NCBI GenBank assembly: GCA_032173965.1
Contig: JAVUNC010000005.1
Coordinates: forward strand, 44,378,501 to 44,442,500
Origin: Sitta carolinensis
Taxonomy: Eukaryota > Chordata > Aves > Passeriformes > Sittidae
DNA: 64,000 bases
Direction: 5' to 3'
The position numbers and the translations under genes are program-made. This document shows, one piece after another, positions 39,701 through 51,667 of this stretch; positions within the stretch are counted from its first letter, which is position 1; each line of letters starts with the position of its first letter. A model generated the notes under the pieces. It was not told where the DNA came from. It searched no databases and saw only the letters and a program-made list of their open reading frames with translations.

Positions 39701-41965
39701 TGTAAGGATAACAAAACCCTCAAAGCTTGCTAAATACTCTTTGGTTTTAATTTTTAGTTTTAATTATTGGGTTTTTTTAGGGAGTATATAAAGATAAAGG
39801 GATATTTGTTATCATTTACCTTCTTAATATAATTGCTCTTATTTTATTTATTTGATTTCTTTAGTTCTGTAACTTTCTCACTAAATAGCAAAAGGATGAT
39901 CAAAACAAAGGAGTAGCCCAGCACAACAGGTCAGCAGAGTTGAAACCACCTTGGCCAAAATGTGAGCTAAGAGGGGTACACAGCATTTCATTACCCTGGT
40001 TTAGTCCAGGTACCCTGGAAGTGTCCCTATGGAGGGTATCTAGCTGAGGCAACCAACCTGGCAAGAGAACCACTGCAGCTTATTGTAGCCATCTTTATCC
40101 TTAATGAACTTTAATGTGGTGCAGTAAGATTCAGGCTGACCAAAATTCAGATGTTTTTTGAGGGATGATTGTTTTCAACTGGCATATAACAAGTATGATT
40201 TTTTCATAAAGTTTTTGGTGATTTTTTTTTCTAATTTCTGTTTTGAGTTAAAGCTCAAGAAAAAAAATTAATTTCAGTCTGCCTCTTAATATGTAATTTT
40301 TGTGGCAATGCTCTGCTTTATACAATGTCATGGTTAGCACACCATGGACTTCATAACACAGCCTCCTGAATTTTCCAAGAAGATTGCTTCAGTGTAGGGG
40401 AAAGCTTATTATTTTGCTACTAGTTTTAACTACAGAATAAATAATTTCCAGATAAAAAGTGATTTAGCTTACTACAGAAATGCACAGCATTTTCACATGT
40501 AGAAATCAGAAGCTTATTTTTGCTACTTCTATGAAACAGTCACTAGGAGAAAAAACATTTATGATTTGAGAAAGGGAGGTAGAGACTTTTTAGAGGTGTA
40601 TTCAGCCAATTTTGATTCTCTTAAATTATCTTAGGTATTTTCAAGCATTTTTCTTCAGTGGATTCATATTTCAGACAGAATTTCTGACAATCTATTTTAT
40701 GCTTCATTGACCACAAGGTTTGAAATTCTAGTTCATATTGGCACAGGAGTGTCAAATTTGTAGTGATAAATGGATAACTTTTTTAAAAATTTTAAATGGG
40801 TCTCTGTTTAATTTGAGATCTGTAATTTTTTTTCCTGGTTCATTACTTCTGCTATTTTTCTGTCTAGGAAAATGTGATTAAAAGAGACAGAGGGATCAAG
40901 GTGCTTTAGACTTGTCCATGTAAAGAAATGGATTGTCCGAGGGAGGGTAAATGTACTCATGCTGTCTATTCATTTTACTTTAACAGAATTAATGTTATAG
41001 TTCTGAATTTATTCTCTTTTACTGAACCAGCACTGCTCCTCTTGGGAATCTGTTTAAATTGTGCAACCCAGGATTCATTATTGGGTAGTATGCTTGCTAA
41101 TGTTATTTTCATAAGCAGAGATCTTTTATTTAGGTGTATCATGAATTTAATTTCTTGACTTTCAACAGAATAGTAGTATTGCTAAATTATAACCTCCTTA
41201 TACTTACAGTGATACTACCTCCTATCATTATTTAAGTATGTTCCACTACCTAATTATAAGGAGGATGAGGCTGAAAAGGAAATTAAGCTCTCATAAAATA
41301 CTTATATTTAGCATGTTTTCTATTATTGTTTATCCATTTTATAACAAATCATATCTGTACAAAAATGGGCCCTCAATCTCAACTTAGTCATGTTGCTTTC
41401 CTAAATCTACAAAAATCTGCATTTTATAGTACTCATGTAAGATAATTCTGATCCCAGTCCTTAAGATCGTGTAGATTTTTTTTTTCATTGTCTTGAAATT
41501 GGTGGAAAATATTCATAGATTTTCATATGCTGCAACATTTGGAAGAGTCCATTTTTTTTATAGAGTCTGCAATTAAACAGAGAGGACACAGGATGGGATT
41601 ATAATATGTCAGTAGGCAAAGAAGTGCGTTGCCTACCTGCGGTCAATGAATAGCAGGAGAGAGCTGAACAGTACTCTGTTATGGCTAAAGACAATACAGA
41701 GAAGCAACTACTCCTTAAAGTGGAATAAAGAGCTGGCTTCTGAAACCCATGAGTGACAATTTAAAGGCACAGTGTGATGAGGAATAGGACTGCTCCATTT
41801 ATTTGGGTGGAGTATGTACTTCTGTGTATTACATTTCCTTGTGTTTATTTTGTGTTGTGAACTATTCCAGTTCCTGCTTTTTGTGTGTATCAAACCTATG
41901 TTTTCACCAGGAAAATCTAATTGGCATGTGTTTTTGATTGCCATTTGTCCAGGAAGCCATGATAG
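36726..41965. other. Gene-free AT-rich stretch
   Basis: No gene recognised. It contains an (ATTT)n-like tract at about 37917-37934 and a C10 run at 38280-38289. Minus-strand frames at 38418-38766 overlap each other and have no domain features. The segment around 39900-40100 is somewhat richer in G and C and has a repeat-like look, but I cannot assign it to a family. Confidence 0.6.
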
Positions 41966-42169
41966 TGAATCACAGGATCATAGACTATAGTTGGAAGGGA
42001 CTCAAGGATCAATGCTTGACTCCACATGCTACAACCTTCAAGTTAAACCTAATGTCTAAGAGTGTTCAAACATTTCTTGAATTCTGGCAGGCTTGGATCC
42101 ATGATTTAACTGGTGAGCTTGTTTCAGTTCCTAATCACATTTTCAGTGAAGAACATTTTCTGAATCACC
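41966..42169 (-). mobile_element. CR1 LINE 3'-end fragment
   Basis: The left edge reads TGAATCACAGGATCATAG, a decayed CR1 terminal repeat in reverse complement. It continues with AGTTGGAAGGGACTCAAGGA, TGTCTAAGAGTGTTCAAACA and GTGAAGAACATTTTCTGAAT. All of these match the minus-strand form of the CR1 3' tail. The inner wording (TTGAATTCTGGCAGGCTTGG) corresponds to GAGTTCAAGGAACATTTGG in the copy at 57905-58151, so the two probably belong to the same CR1 subfamily. The copy is about 200 bp and has no coding potential. Confidence 0.9.
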
Positions 42170-45100
42170 TTGTCTTTTTTGTGTGACTGCTTGTAAGAAG
42201 TGCTATAGAAGAGCTTCCTTTCACGTGGCTTCAAAAATCCGATTGTTTTGAGAAATGCTAAACTGTTCGGTTATAGTACAAACATAAAATATTTTAGTTA
42301 AGTAAAGATGAAATGTTTCAACTGGCACATATTGATGTGCAAATGTGTGTATATATATACATATTCATATATGTAAAACACAGTCATATATATAATACTT
42401 ATATCATTACCAAGTGTGAAATATAAAACTAACATCATGAGCCATGACAATAATGTTCTAAAACTTGAACAGAAATTCCAGAATAACCAGGTGATACTTT
42501 GTCCTTAAAATTCTGGTGGAAAAGCTACTATTTTACCATTTCTTTTTACTCTTACGAATTCAAGAAAGTTGTCTTTCATTAAAAGTAAGAATAAGGGGGA
42601 AATAAAAGTACACAAACCCTTCTCTTTGAGATTTTTTTGACAGGGCTTACTGTTAGATTTCAGAAGGTGTGTGCATTTGAGGAAATGCTGGTTTGTACTC
42701 CAAAGTGTGCTGACCTCAGCACTATAAGCTATTCAGAAAATAGATTACCTCTAGTATGACTATGAGATCACTATCCCACTCTCAGATTTGATTATATTTG
42801 GCCAACAAGTTAAAAAATCCCTAGTACCTAGAAAAAAAACCATGATCTCATTAAGCCTGATTTCCTAACGAATCAGGCCAAAGTGTTAAGACAAAAAGAT
42901 ATGGTGCTTTTAAGAAGGAACTCTAGAAATGTGTTTAGTATTTAGTGTTTTTAAAGAGACCTAAAGATTTTTTTGGGCTGGGAGTCAGTATTGATTGCTG
43001 GTGAATTACGTATAGAATTCGTCAGTTGTCCTCATATATTTTGGTACTTGTGAATTTGTAACATAGGCAATGACACTTTAAACCAAAATGATTCTCCTCC
43101 TCTTCTTTTTCTCACTGATTTTCTTTAACTTCATCTGTGTTGGCAGAAAAGAGTTGGAAGGAGAGGAGTTTGGATGAATTTATCTGTCATGATGGGAGAA
43201 GAAAGGCAAAGAGCTTCTAATGTTTTAGCATGCATTAGAATGTTAATAGACAATTACCATAATTAAATAAAAACATTCTGGATTCTTAGTTGTGTGCCAG
43301 TTTTCAAAAAGCAAGTATTCCTTGTTGTCTCTTACTTGAGAGATATAAATCAATTTGTCTACAAAATCCAGGAGATGTCAAAGCACATGTTTTATTTATC
43401 ACGGTGTGTTCATCTATTTGTCTTTTCCTCAATTGAAAATGTGGGTTAGTTTGAGATTTAAAATTGTTAATTTTCTACCCTCTCTCTCTACTTGAATGTC
43501 CTTTATTTTCATGTGCAGTCAAAAAAGCATGAGTATAAGCATCCATGCTGTGCGTATAAATAACTCCTCAAGCAACTGGAAAGAATTAAAACATGGCATT
43601 AGTGGCAAAAGCTGCATTAGTTGGAATGGTTTACCCAGGATATGCTAACTGATAAACTTGTACCTATTTAAGAAAGATCTAATTAGGATCCTTTTGTTAC
43701 ATAAACTAAACCATATTATTATAATGAAACATACATAAAATAATGAATAGAACATAATTTTTTATAATTTCATTCAAATGAGATGACTTAAAGGTAATTT
43801 CTACCTTTTAAGCATTTAGCTTCATGACATTTCCTAGCAATTCACCAATTATAATGCCTCAAATGTTTGCCATTATTAAGAAACATTTAATGTAAGATTA
43901 GATTAGTCATAAATATTTTATAGGGAGAAAATATATTATTTCAGGTATGTCCCAACATCTTTATGCCTGTAATTCTGTGCATCTGCATACAAATAAAAGG
44001 GATGCTCTGTTAGCATATTGCACTCCTACTACATCCTTCTGTTCTGGGTGAGTCAGTCTTGAAACAATCTGAAGATTGTCTCGATTTTGCTTCAAACTCT
44101 AAAGCTAGGTACATTTTGGGATGACTTTTCTTCCCTTTCTCTGTACTGTCATCTCTGCAGCCTTTGAAGTTAAGTTATGGTTGTTCCCAGATATTTGAAG
44201 GTCTGTCCTTGACTCCATAGTGTGGTTCTGCCTGGCATAGTAAGGGACAGGTCTGGAAGCCTCCTTGTTGTTTCTCTAGACCACTATGGCAGATATGTAA
44301 TTTTGGCTTATTTTGTAAAAATAAAAACTGAGGTGCTACACTGTTAAGTGATAGTGTAGGGTTTTGAAGGGCTGTGGCATGGAGGTGCTTTGCTCAGTAT
44401 CTTTAATCACCTTTTGAACACTAACACTGCTGAGGCATTGGGTTTTCTTCCCAGGAGAAACAAGATTTGCACCATAGCAGTCCCCATATGAGTAGGGAAA
44501 AGCAGTCTTCATGAATCAAACCAGTAAAGGGGAAAGTGGAGAGAAGGAAGCTGCATTTCCTTTCGTATTTAACAGCCTATTATGGCAGGATTTCTGCAAA
44601 ATAAATATTTTAATTTTTAGGAAAAAAAAAAAAAGTGAATCTTATGAGGAAACAAGACATATTCTATAGGTGTTTTCCCTCTTCATTCTCTTTGCCTTAT
44701 GTGTCAAGGAACTGCATACCAACCTGCCTCTGATGCACTGTACCCACATCCCTCCTGGCTATATAGTGTTATCTTTATGACCCAAACAGCAGTCATGAAA
44801 GTTCCTTTCTCAGGGGCTTATGATAGATATCTGGGTTGTGACTCACCTGCAGCACTCCAGGCATCCTGTTGGTTGTTGACCACACAGCTGAAAGGACACC
44901 CTGTCTTACAGCAAATTGACTTTAACTGCAGAGCTCTTGGCGTGAGCCCCAAGCAGTAGCTGCAGCAGCAGGAGTAGCATGGTGTGGGGCTTCCTAGAGA
45001 GCACTCACGGTTTTGCAAAGCAATAATACACCTCAGATGCTTGGTAAGATTGCTCTGCTGTGTGCTTTAGGGGTGTTCTTCACTGTAGAGATTTAACAAG

Positions 45101-47789
45101 CTTGAAGGAATCATGGTGTCTGCTCTGGAGCCTGCCTGCTTCATTTATTCTCTCGCTATCTGAGGATAAAACAATGCTGGGTGATTCTATTTGGATCACA
45201 CATTAACCAAATTTCTATCAATGACTCAGAAATAATACTAGCTGCTAAATAGAGAATAGTGTTTCACAGAATCATTTAAAACTGTCTAATCAAATGAGAT
45301 TAGCAATAATTTCTTAAAAGGTTGTTTTTCAGTTTAAGTCTATCCTCTGCTTTCTGCTGGTTTGTGCGTCTATAAATTCTCTCAAGCCTGTTTTTGTTGA
45401 CAGGCAATATTGGTCTTCCTTTGAAAGTTTGATTTGCTTCCTATGAGATTTCTTGATATATAGTAGAAGTGTAGTTATGACTTAAGCTTAAAAAATCCCA
45501 CCTTGACTGTTTCATTTCTTCTGTGATAACCTTAAAATTCTGTGTGATCCACATGCTACCACCTGAAGCAGCAGCATTTCTTTTAAAAATGAAGGCAAAT
45601 TTTAAGAAAGTTAAGGTACTAAAATAATAAAAGATAAATATATATATATATTCTTATGTAGAATATGGGATTCTTAGGTTGTTAAAATAGTTTTAGCTGT
45701 ATACTTGGCAGCAATTTCTTAACATTTTATTTTCATTTGGCTGTGGATTCCCTTAGTCATCTATACTAATGCAAGCAGCAGTCCCCATTGATTGCATAGA
45801 AAGCTTTTAAGTTGTAAGGGTAAGAATAGTGTCTTTGCTTTCTAAATTTTCCCTTTTGTTGGCAAACACATATTGGGAAGAGAGAGACTAGGCTGGCAAT
45901 GTCCTTTCTTAGTGTTTAATGAAATGCTGCTAAAAATCAACAGTATGACAGAATTTATTTCCTTCCACAGTTACAAAAGAAATATGAAGTTGTTTACAAT
46001 AATACCATTTTAGCATTTATTTACCTTTTTTCTCTATATGATAAACACAGTATTTCTTGTGTACCCTGGTAAGTCCACCCTGTGAAGTAATAGCAGCCAT
46101 TAGTTCCTTGGTGCCAGTTCTGCTAGTACTAATGAGATCTCTTCTACTGATTTGTTTTGTGCTTAATTTTTGGAGCCTTGGAATGACATAAACATTGATT
46201 GAAATTTTTTCATAGGTTTTGTGCCTGAGCTCTTTTCCATGTTAGCTTCTCTGGTGCATACATACAGGCCACAGCCTGTTCCTCTTTAGGGGTGTGTGTT
46301 TGAGGTCTCTCCCTTTCACCAGAAGTCTCTTTTGAAAGTACTTGTGGGAACACTGTGTTTAACCTCTCCACCCCAAAGTTTAATTTCAGCAAAACTAACA
46401 GTTCAGAAGTGATTAATGAGGGTGGTAAGCAAGTTGACAAGGCAGATAGTATTGACTTCATTAACCTGTTTAACTAGGAAACTGGGTAAAAAACCCCATA
46501 AAAATTAAAGGTAACCTCTAATGCTTCTGTGTCATGTGGTATAGGAAGTGGGAATCACTCACAGTAAATTATAGTTCCAAAGAAAATGTATGCCATCGGG
46601 TTAAATGTGATATAAATAGGCAGATAGGCTGGCTTTCACTGCTGCCTTTTCCTAAGTCATCATCCTGCCCCAGATTGTCTGTACTGTAGTGATTCATAGA
46701 TAATTTCTTGTAATGAATGAGCATAATTCTGGTGGAACTTGGAAACTGCTAGTGAAGCTTGTTTTAAAAACATTTTTTTAATTTTAGTGATACAGTAGTA
46801 GCTGAAACTAAAATTAAATCAGAAGTCTCCCCCTTTTCTTCTTCAAGTTCTTTTGGAAAGAACACAACATTTGACTCTCACATCTTACACAGGTATAAAA
46901 AGGCAGATGTCCCTCTGGTTGCAATCTCCATCTTAATTAATTAGAAAAACTGAGGAGCTATTTGGGTCTGTATGTTGTTTGAACCAGAAGTTAGAGATTA
47001 GCAGTCTCATCTGTGGTGGTGCTTGTCTGCATCTTGAAAGAGAAACAGAATTGAAAGGGCTCTTTTTGGTGTAAATTTTATAATAAAAGTAAATTTTTTT
47101 GAAACTCGAGTCAGGAAATGGAAAAATGAATGTTCTCAGAGTAACACTAGCTCACCTCTTTGCACAAATAGATTTTTTTCCCCAGTAGATTTCTGAAGCT
47201 TATTATATTACCGTTTGTTTTGCTCTGCATGGAAGAAATCTTCCTTGCAAGGTATACACTGCCTTCTGTACACTGTCAATAGCCAAACAGTACTAATAGC
47301 AATGATTAAAGGATCAGATGTACAGTTCAATTAGTAGAAGTGGGTTTTAATTTCCTGAGTCTTGACTGGAGATGATATTGATGTAACCTTAAGTTTAACT
47401 GTGTATATGTTTTGAAATGTAAATAAAACAATACATCTGGAAAATGTCATCAGGCACAAGTGAGATGTGCTAGGCTGTGTATCCCTCCGATGCAAGAGTA
47501 AACAGCAAAGAAATAAGCAGCTAAGTCATTTGATATCCTGTGCACTCAGGTCTGCATTGCAGCCTTATCTTCCTCCCTTTCATCACACACAGCTCACATA
47601 TCATTTCCCCCACCCCATGCAAGCAATTTTGTTATCAGCCACAATTATTATTTGCCAACACACTTAATAGAAATTATAGAACTGAAATTTATAAATCAAA
47701 ACTGTCATGTAGTTCAACTACACTCTGCATATTTCTGCTCATGAGTTGTGCTGACCAGAGCAAGCTCAGCAATGAGCTCATGTAGAAGG
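42170..47789. other. Gene-free AT-rich stretch
   Basis: It holds short TA microsatellites near 42345-42360 and 45638-45651, an A13 run at 44622-44634 and no recognised repeat family. The plus-strand frame at 44699-44959 (86 codons) and the minus-strand frame at 46210-46461 (83 codons) show no protein family features. Confidence 0.6.
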
Positions 47790-48200
47790 GATTTTTTAAA
47801 GTTCTCCTCGGGGTTTCTCTGCGCTTCTGAGGACTGAAGGGGTGCCCTCAGCATTGAGTGTGCTGCCCTCTGCTGCTGCCTGCCTGCTCCTTGTAGCCTC
47901 TGCTCATGGGGACCATCCTTCCCCCGGGCCAGGAGCCTCTTTGCAAGACCAGAGCTGATGGAGGTGAGGCCAAGCAAGAAGCAGCAAGATGCAGGTCTGC
48001 CTACAGCATAGAATGGGAACAGGCCATGGGCTGGAGCTTAAATACAGCTCCTAAGCTGAGGGGCAGAGACAGCAGCACTTTTCCCAACTGCCAATCCCAG
48101 GTTCCCAGCAGTGTTACTGGAGCTAGCTGTGAGCAGCTAAAGCACAGGATGGGCCAGGAGAAAGGCTGCAGGATGCCTCTGTCATAACCCTTCTCTCTAC
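47790..48200. other. GC-richer patch of unknown nature
   Basis: Base composition rises visibly compared with flanks. The patch contains CTGCTGCTGCCTGCCTGCTCC and CCCCCGGGCCAGGAG, but few CpGs. A 93-codon plus-strand frame (47906-48187) and 73- and 87-codon minus-strand frames overlap within it and have no recognisable domains. It could be an old, unrecognised retroelement piece (for example a solo LTR fragment), or an exon of a non-coding RNA. I cannot decide between these from sequence alone. Confidence 0.3.
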
Positions 48201-51200
48201 AGAGGAGTGTACCAATGTACATAGAGTTTAATTACTGTCTCTTCATTCCCTGTTGAGAAATGCTGAGAGAATGGAATCAGGACATGTGGAATTGGCACCA
48301 GTGGGAAATTATCCTGAGTAGCATTTGTCTCTTATTGTCCACTTCTGAAACCCATACAGTGAGATTTACTATCAGAAAAGAAATTGTGGGTCTGAACATT
48401 GCAGATCTGATGACAATTCTGATCTTGGTGACTAATGATGTCAGAGGAAACGGAGGAAGAAAACCTTGTGTGGGAAAAATAGAGATGAATGAAAACTGAC
48501 CTGGGGAAAAGACAAGTTTGAGAATGCTTTAACATCCTTAAGTCTTGTAATGGATCTATGGCAATTCCAGAACCTCTGCTTGGATTTCAGAAAATAAGCT
48601 CCCATCCAGTATTTGACACTTCTGCTGCTCCCTGAAATTGTAAATTTTCCTCTCCTGTGTTAAGGTTAATGAACTGCAATAGCAACCTAAATTTTTCACC
48701 TGTCTTTTGTCCTTTTACTTCTGTAGGAGTTGGGTAGCTGAGTTGTTTAACATATGAATAATGAAGAGACCTTAATTCTTTTCTTAACAGATATAAATGC
48801 CAGGAGTAGCTAATAATGAGGAGGAGACTTACATTTGTTGATTTTTGTTAAGAAATGCAAGAAAGAAAGGAGAGAAAAGTGCTTTTCTCCTTTGTTTCAC
48901 TGGAAAAGAATAGCAAATAGGCTGCCATGTAATATTACTAATATTGGTCAAAGAAGAAGATATATTATAACAATTTAAGTCAACAGGTTCATTAGAGAAT
49001 GGCTAATTGAAGGTCAAACAGTTAAAAAATGTGCCCTCAGGACTCCTTTTGTCCCTGCAGTTCGTCACTTGGAATGGTAACTTTTGCTTCTCCTCAATAT
49101 TAATAAGGTGATCCATTTTGTTTCCTTAAAATGAATTAAAGATGGTGAATTTTCCGTTTTATAGGAAGATAGCAGAAAGAATGCTAGAAAAGAGCAAGTC
49201 TAGAGCTGTTATTTGGGTATCTTTCTGTCTGTGAGGAGGACCCCTGTGGTGTTATATTCAGAGACATTTATTCGCTGTCTCAAAGTGAATCTTTTCTCAA
49301 AGATCTAAATTTCGGTTGTCAAAACTTTCTCCTTTCAGGTATAGCAATGGAAGGCTTTAAAGCCATGGGAATAACCTTTGGCTTGAATTTAAATGCATAT
49401 CTCCAGGGACTTTAAGCTCAAATCAGACTGCTTTCTACCCGACAGATTTTTCAGGTAATAAAATGTAGTTCAGAAATTCTTTTCAGAGCCAGGCCTTGCT
49501 CAAGCCACCACCACACATACTATGAGTGAGGTGAAAGAAGAACCCTCAATACTTCAGGCAGACACTTACAATTCCTTTTGTTTACACTCCCTTGCATAAG
49601 TTCTTTTTCACTCTACATCAAATTGCATGGCTTTGGCAACTGGTGCTTGTTTCCATCTTCCTTGTAAACTGAGTTACTCATAGCTGTCTCTAGATTTCAT
49701 AGTACACAACACTTTTGCTCAACTTTGCTTCCTTTGTTTTGGCTGGTGGGCTTAAGAATTCTTGAAGTGTTCTTCTGTTTCAGAAGAGGAGGCAAGTGAT
49801 CATAACTGGGTGGGGCATGACAGTAGTGCTGGCTGTGAATCTGCTGAGGAGCTGTCACACGAGGGTTGCACATGTCTGTTTAATACAGAGGTGTGTGTAC
49901 AGGCCTGGCTCTGGACAGCCACGATCTTCTCTGTGCAGGCTGCCCTAAATCACACGGTGCAGCTTTTCTCCTACACAAGGGGTTTCTGGAACCGTGACCA
50001 TTCATAACCATCATGAAACATTAAGGAATGATAATCCAATTTCCTCGCAGGCATTTGTTATCATTTTGGTTTCAGCTGTGTTGTGGATGTTGTGTAGCAC
50101 TGATTGCTGTTAGATATCAGACAGAAGAATGCCTTCACAGGTGATGTGCTTCTGTTTCTCAGAAAGCTAATGTTCTGAAAGAAGATTTGCTCAGCATTCC
50201 AGTTGCAGTGCCACAGCAGTCATGTAATACTCCCAGGGAGTTGAATACTGTGGGGGGTGGGTGTTAAAATGCTTATGAGTAGGACATGTGTCATTAACTG
50301 AAAGAAATTAATCAGTTATTATTACATGTGTTGAAAGGAGCAGCCTAAAACAGCAGTTCATCTCATTATGGGCAGCAGCACAACCATGATGCACTATTCT
50401 ACCAAACCAGAGAACTCATCCTATCCAAATCTTCACTTGTTTCACACTGGGCAGTGTGTTTTTATCCAGCATACTCATTAAAAAGGAACAGAAAGAAAAC
50501 AAAAACCCCACAAACCCTCAAGGTCAGTCAGTCTAAATAATGACAGGCAATACAAATGCGTTTTATACATAAACAGAAAAGGAGTGGGGAAGGTCTTTCT
50601 CATTATGCCAAATGGCAGTCTGGCTATGATTTAATGCATTTGAAATTAAGTCTGTCTCTTCAGCTGTACATTTTTACTAGGTCTGCAGAACAGACTGGCA
50701 GACAGTGTGAGCAGATGCTTCTGGTTGGATCAGGATAAATTTCTTTGTGCTGGCTTTTTCATCTGATAAAATCTTTGGAATCTTTTTTGCAGCAGTGAGC
50801 TTTAGGTGTTTTCCAGATGAAGTGTTGGACCAAATGAGCCTACTGGTGTATCATTGTAAGGAGGCTGTAAAGGCAGCTTCTGTTTAAAGATCTCCACTTA
50901 CTGTACAGGTAAAGAACAAACATGACTCTAGGACTTCATTATCTTTCTAGTTCTTTCTATTTTCTCATGGCACCTACAAAAATGTAATTTTTCTTGAGAA
51001 TTCTTGTGTTTTTTTCACCCAGTCAGTGCAACATCTGGTCCTTTAGGGATTTACAGTATATGAAATCAACACCTTATTTCATAAGTAACCCAAAGAAAAT
51101 GAGATTATGGTTTGGTGTTTATTCCTCAGAATTAGAAGTAGTAACCTACTCTTTTCCTGCTGCCTTGTGTGTGTGTGTGCACTCCTGGACAGTTCTAGTG

Positions 51201-51570
51201 GTAAGATATTTGTCAACAGCCAAACACATGAAGTCCCAGATCCCTGTTTCTATCCCACAAGCAGACCCTGACAACAGCGACCTTTTCCTGAAGAGTGGGG
51301 AAATCATATTTTGCAACCATTTATTATGAACTGTCATCCATCATACTTCAATACATGACAATAAAAAAGCACCTCCAGAAAGACACGAGGCACAGTATAG
51401 CCAAAACCATGGCTGAGTATCATTGACCGAACATATGAGAGGTGCAATTCACTATTGTTGACATAAACAGGTGAAAAGATTAAATTTTATGTTTAACCAG
51501 AAAATTATCTAGAATCTCTGAAAGGTGATTATGCTTCATGAATAATTCAAATAAATTGAATTTAATGGGA
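48201..51570. other. Gene-free stretch, nothing recognised
   Basis: Short open frames only: at most 111 codons (+, 50994-51329), which includes a (TG)n tract read as alternating Val/Cys codons. No repeat family or RNA gene is seen. Confidence 0.6.
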
Positions 51571-51627
51571 AGAAACAAAAAACAAACAAACACCCCCCCC
51601 CCAAAACAAAACCCACAAAAAACCCAC

Positions 51628-51663
<36 letters not shown>

Positions 51664-51667
51664 AAAG
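51571..51667 (+). repeat. A/C low-complexity tract with C10 and A33
   Basis: An A-rich lead (GAAACAAAAAACAAACAAAC) passes into C10 at 51593-51602, an AAAACCC-type mixed segment, and then an uninterrupted A33 at 51629-51661. I see no retrocopied gene immediately upstream, so there is no support for calling the A run a poly-A tail of a processed pseudogene. Confidence 0.92.

Noticed and set aside
39900..40100. Possible interspersed repeat of another family
   Set aside because: It looks repeat-like in composition but I could not tie it to any family signature or find a second copy in the window.
45262..45285. CACAGAATCATTT as another CR1 terminus
   Set aside because: The downstream sequence does not match the CR1 tail on either strand.
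50994..51329. 111-codon plus-strand frame
   Set aside because: It includes a (TG)n repeat read as Cys/Val and ends without splice context; no domain seen.
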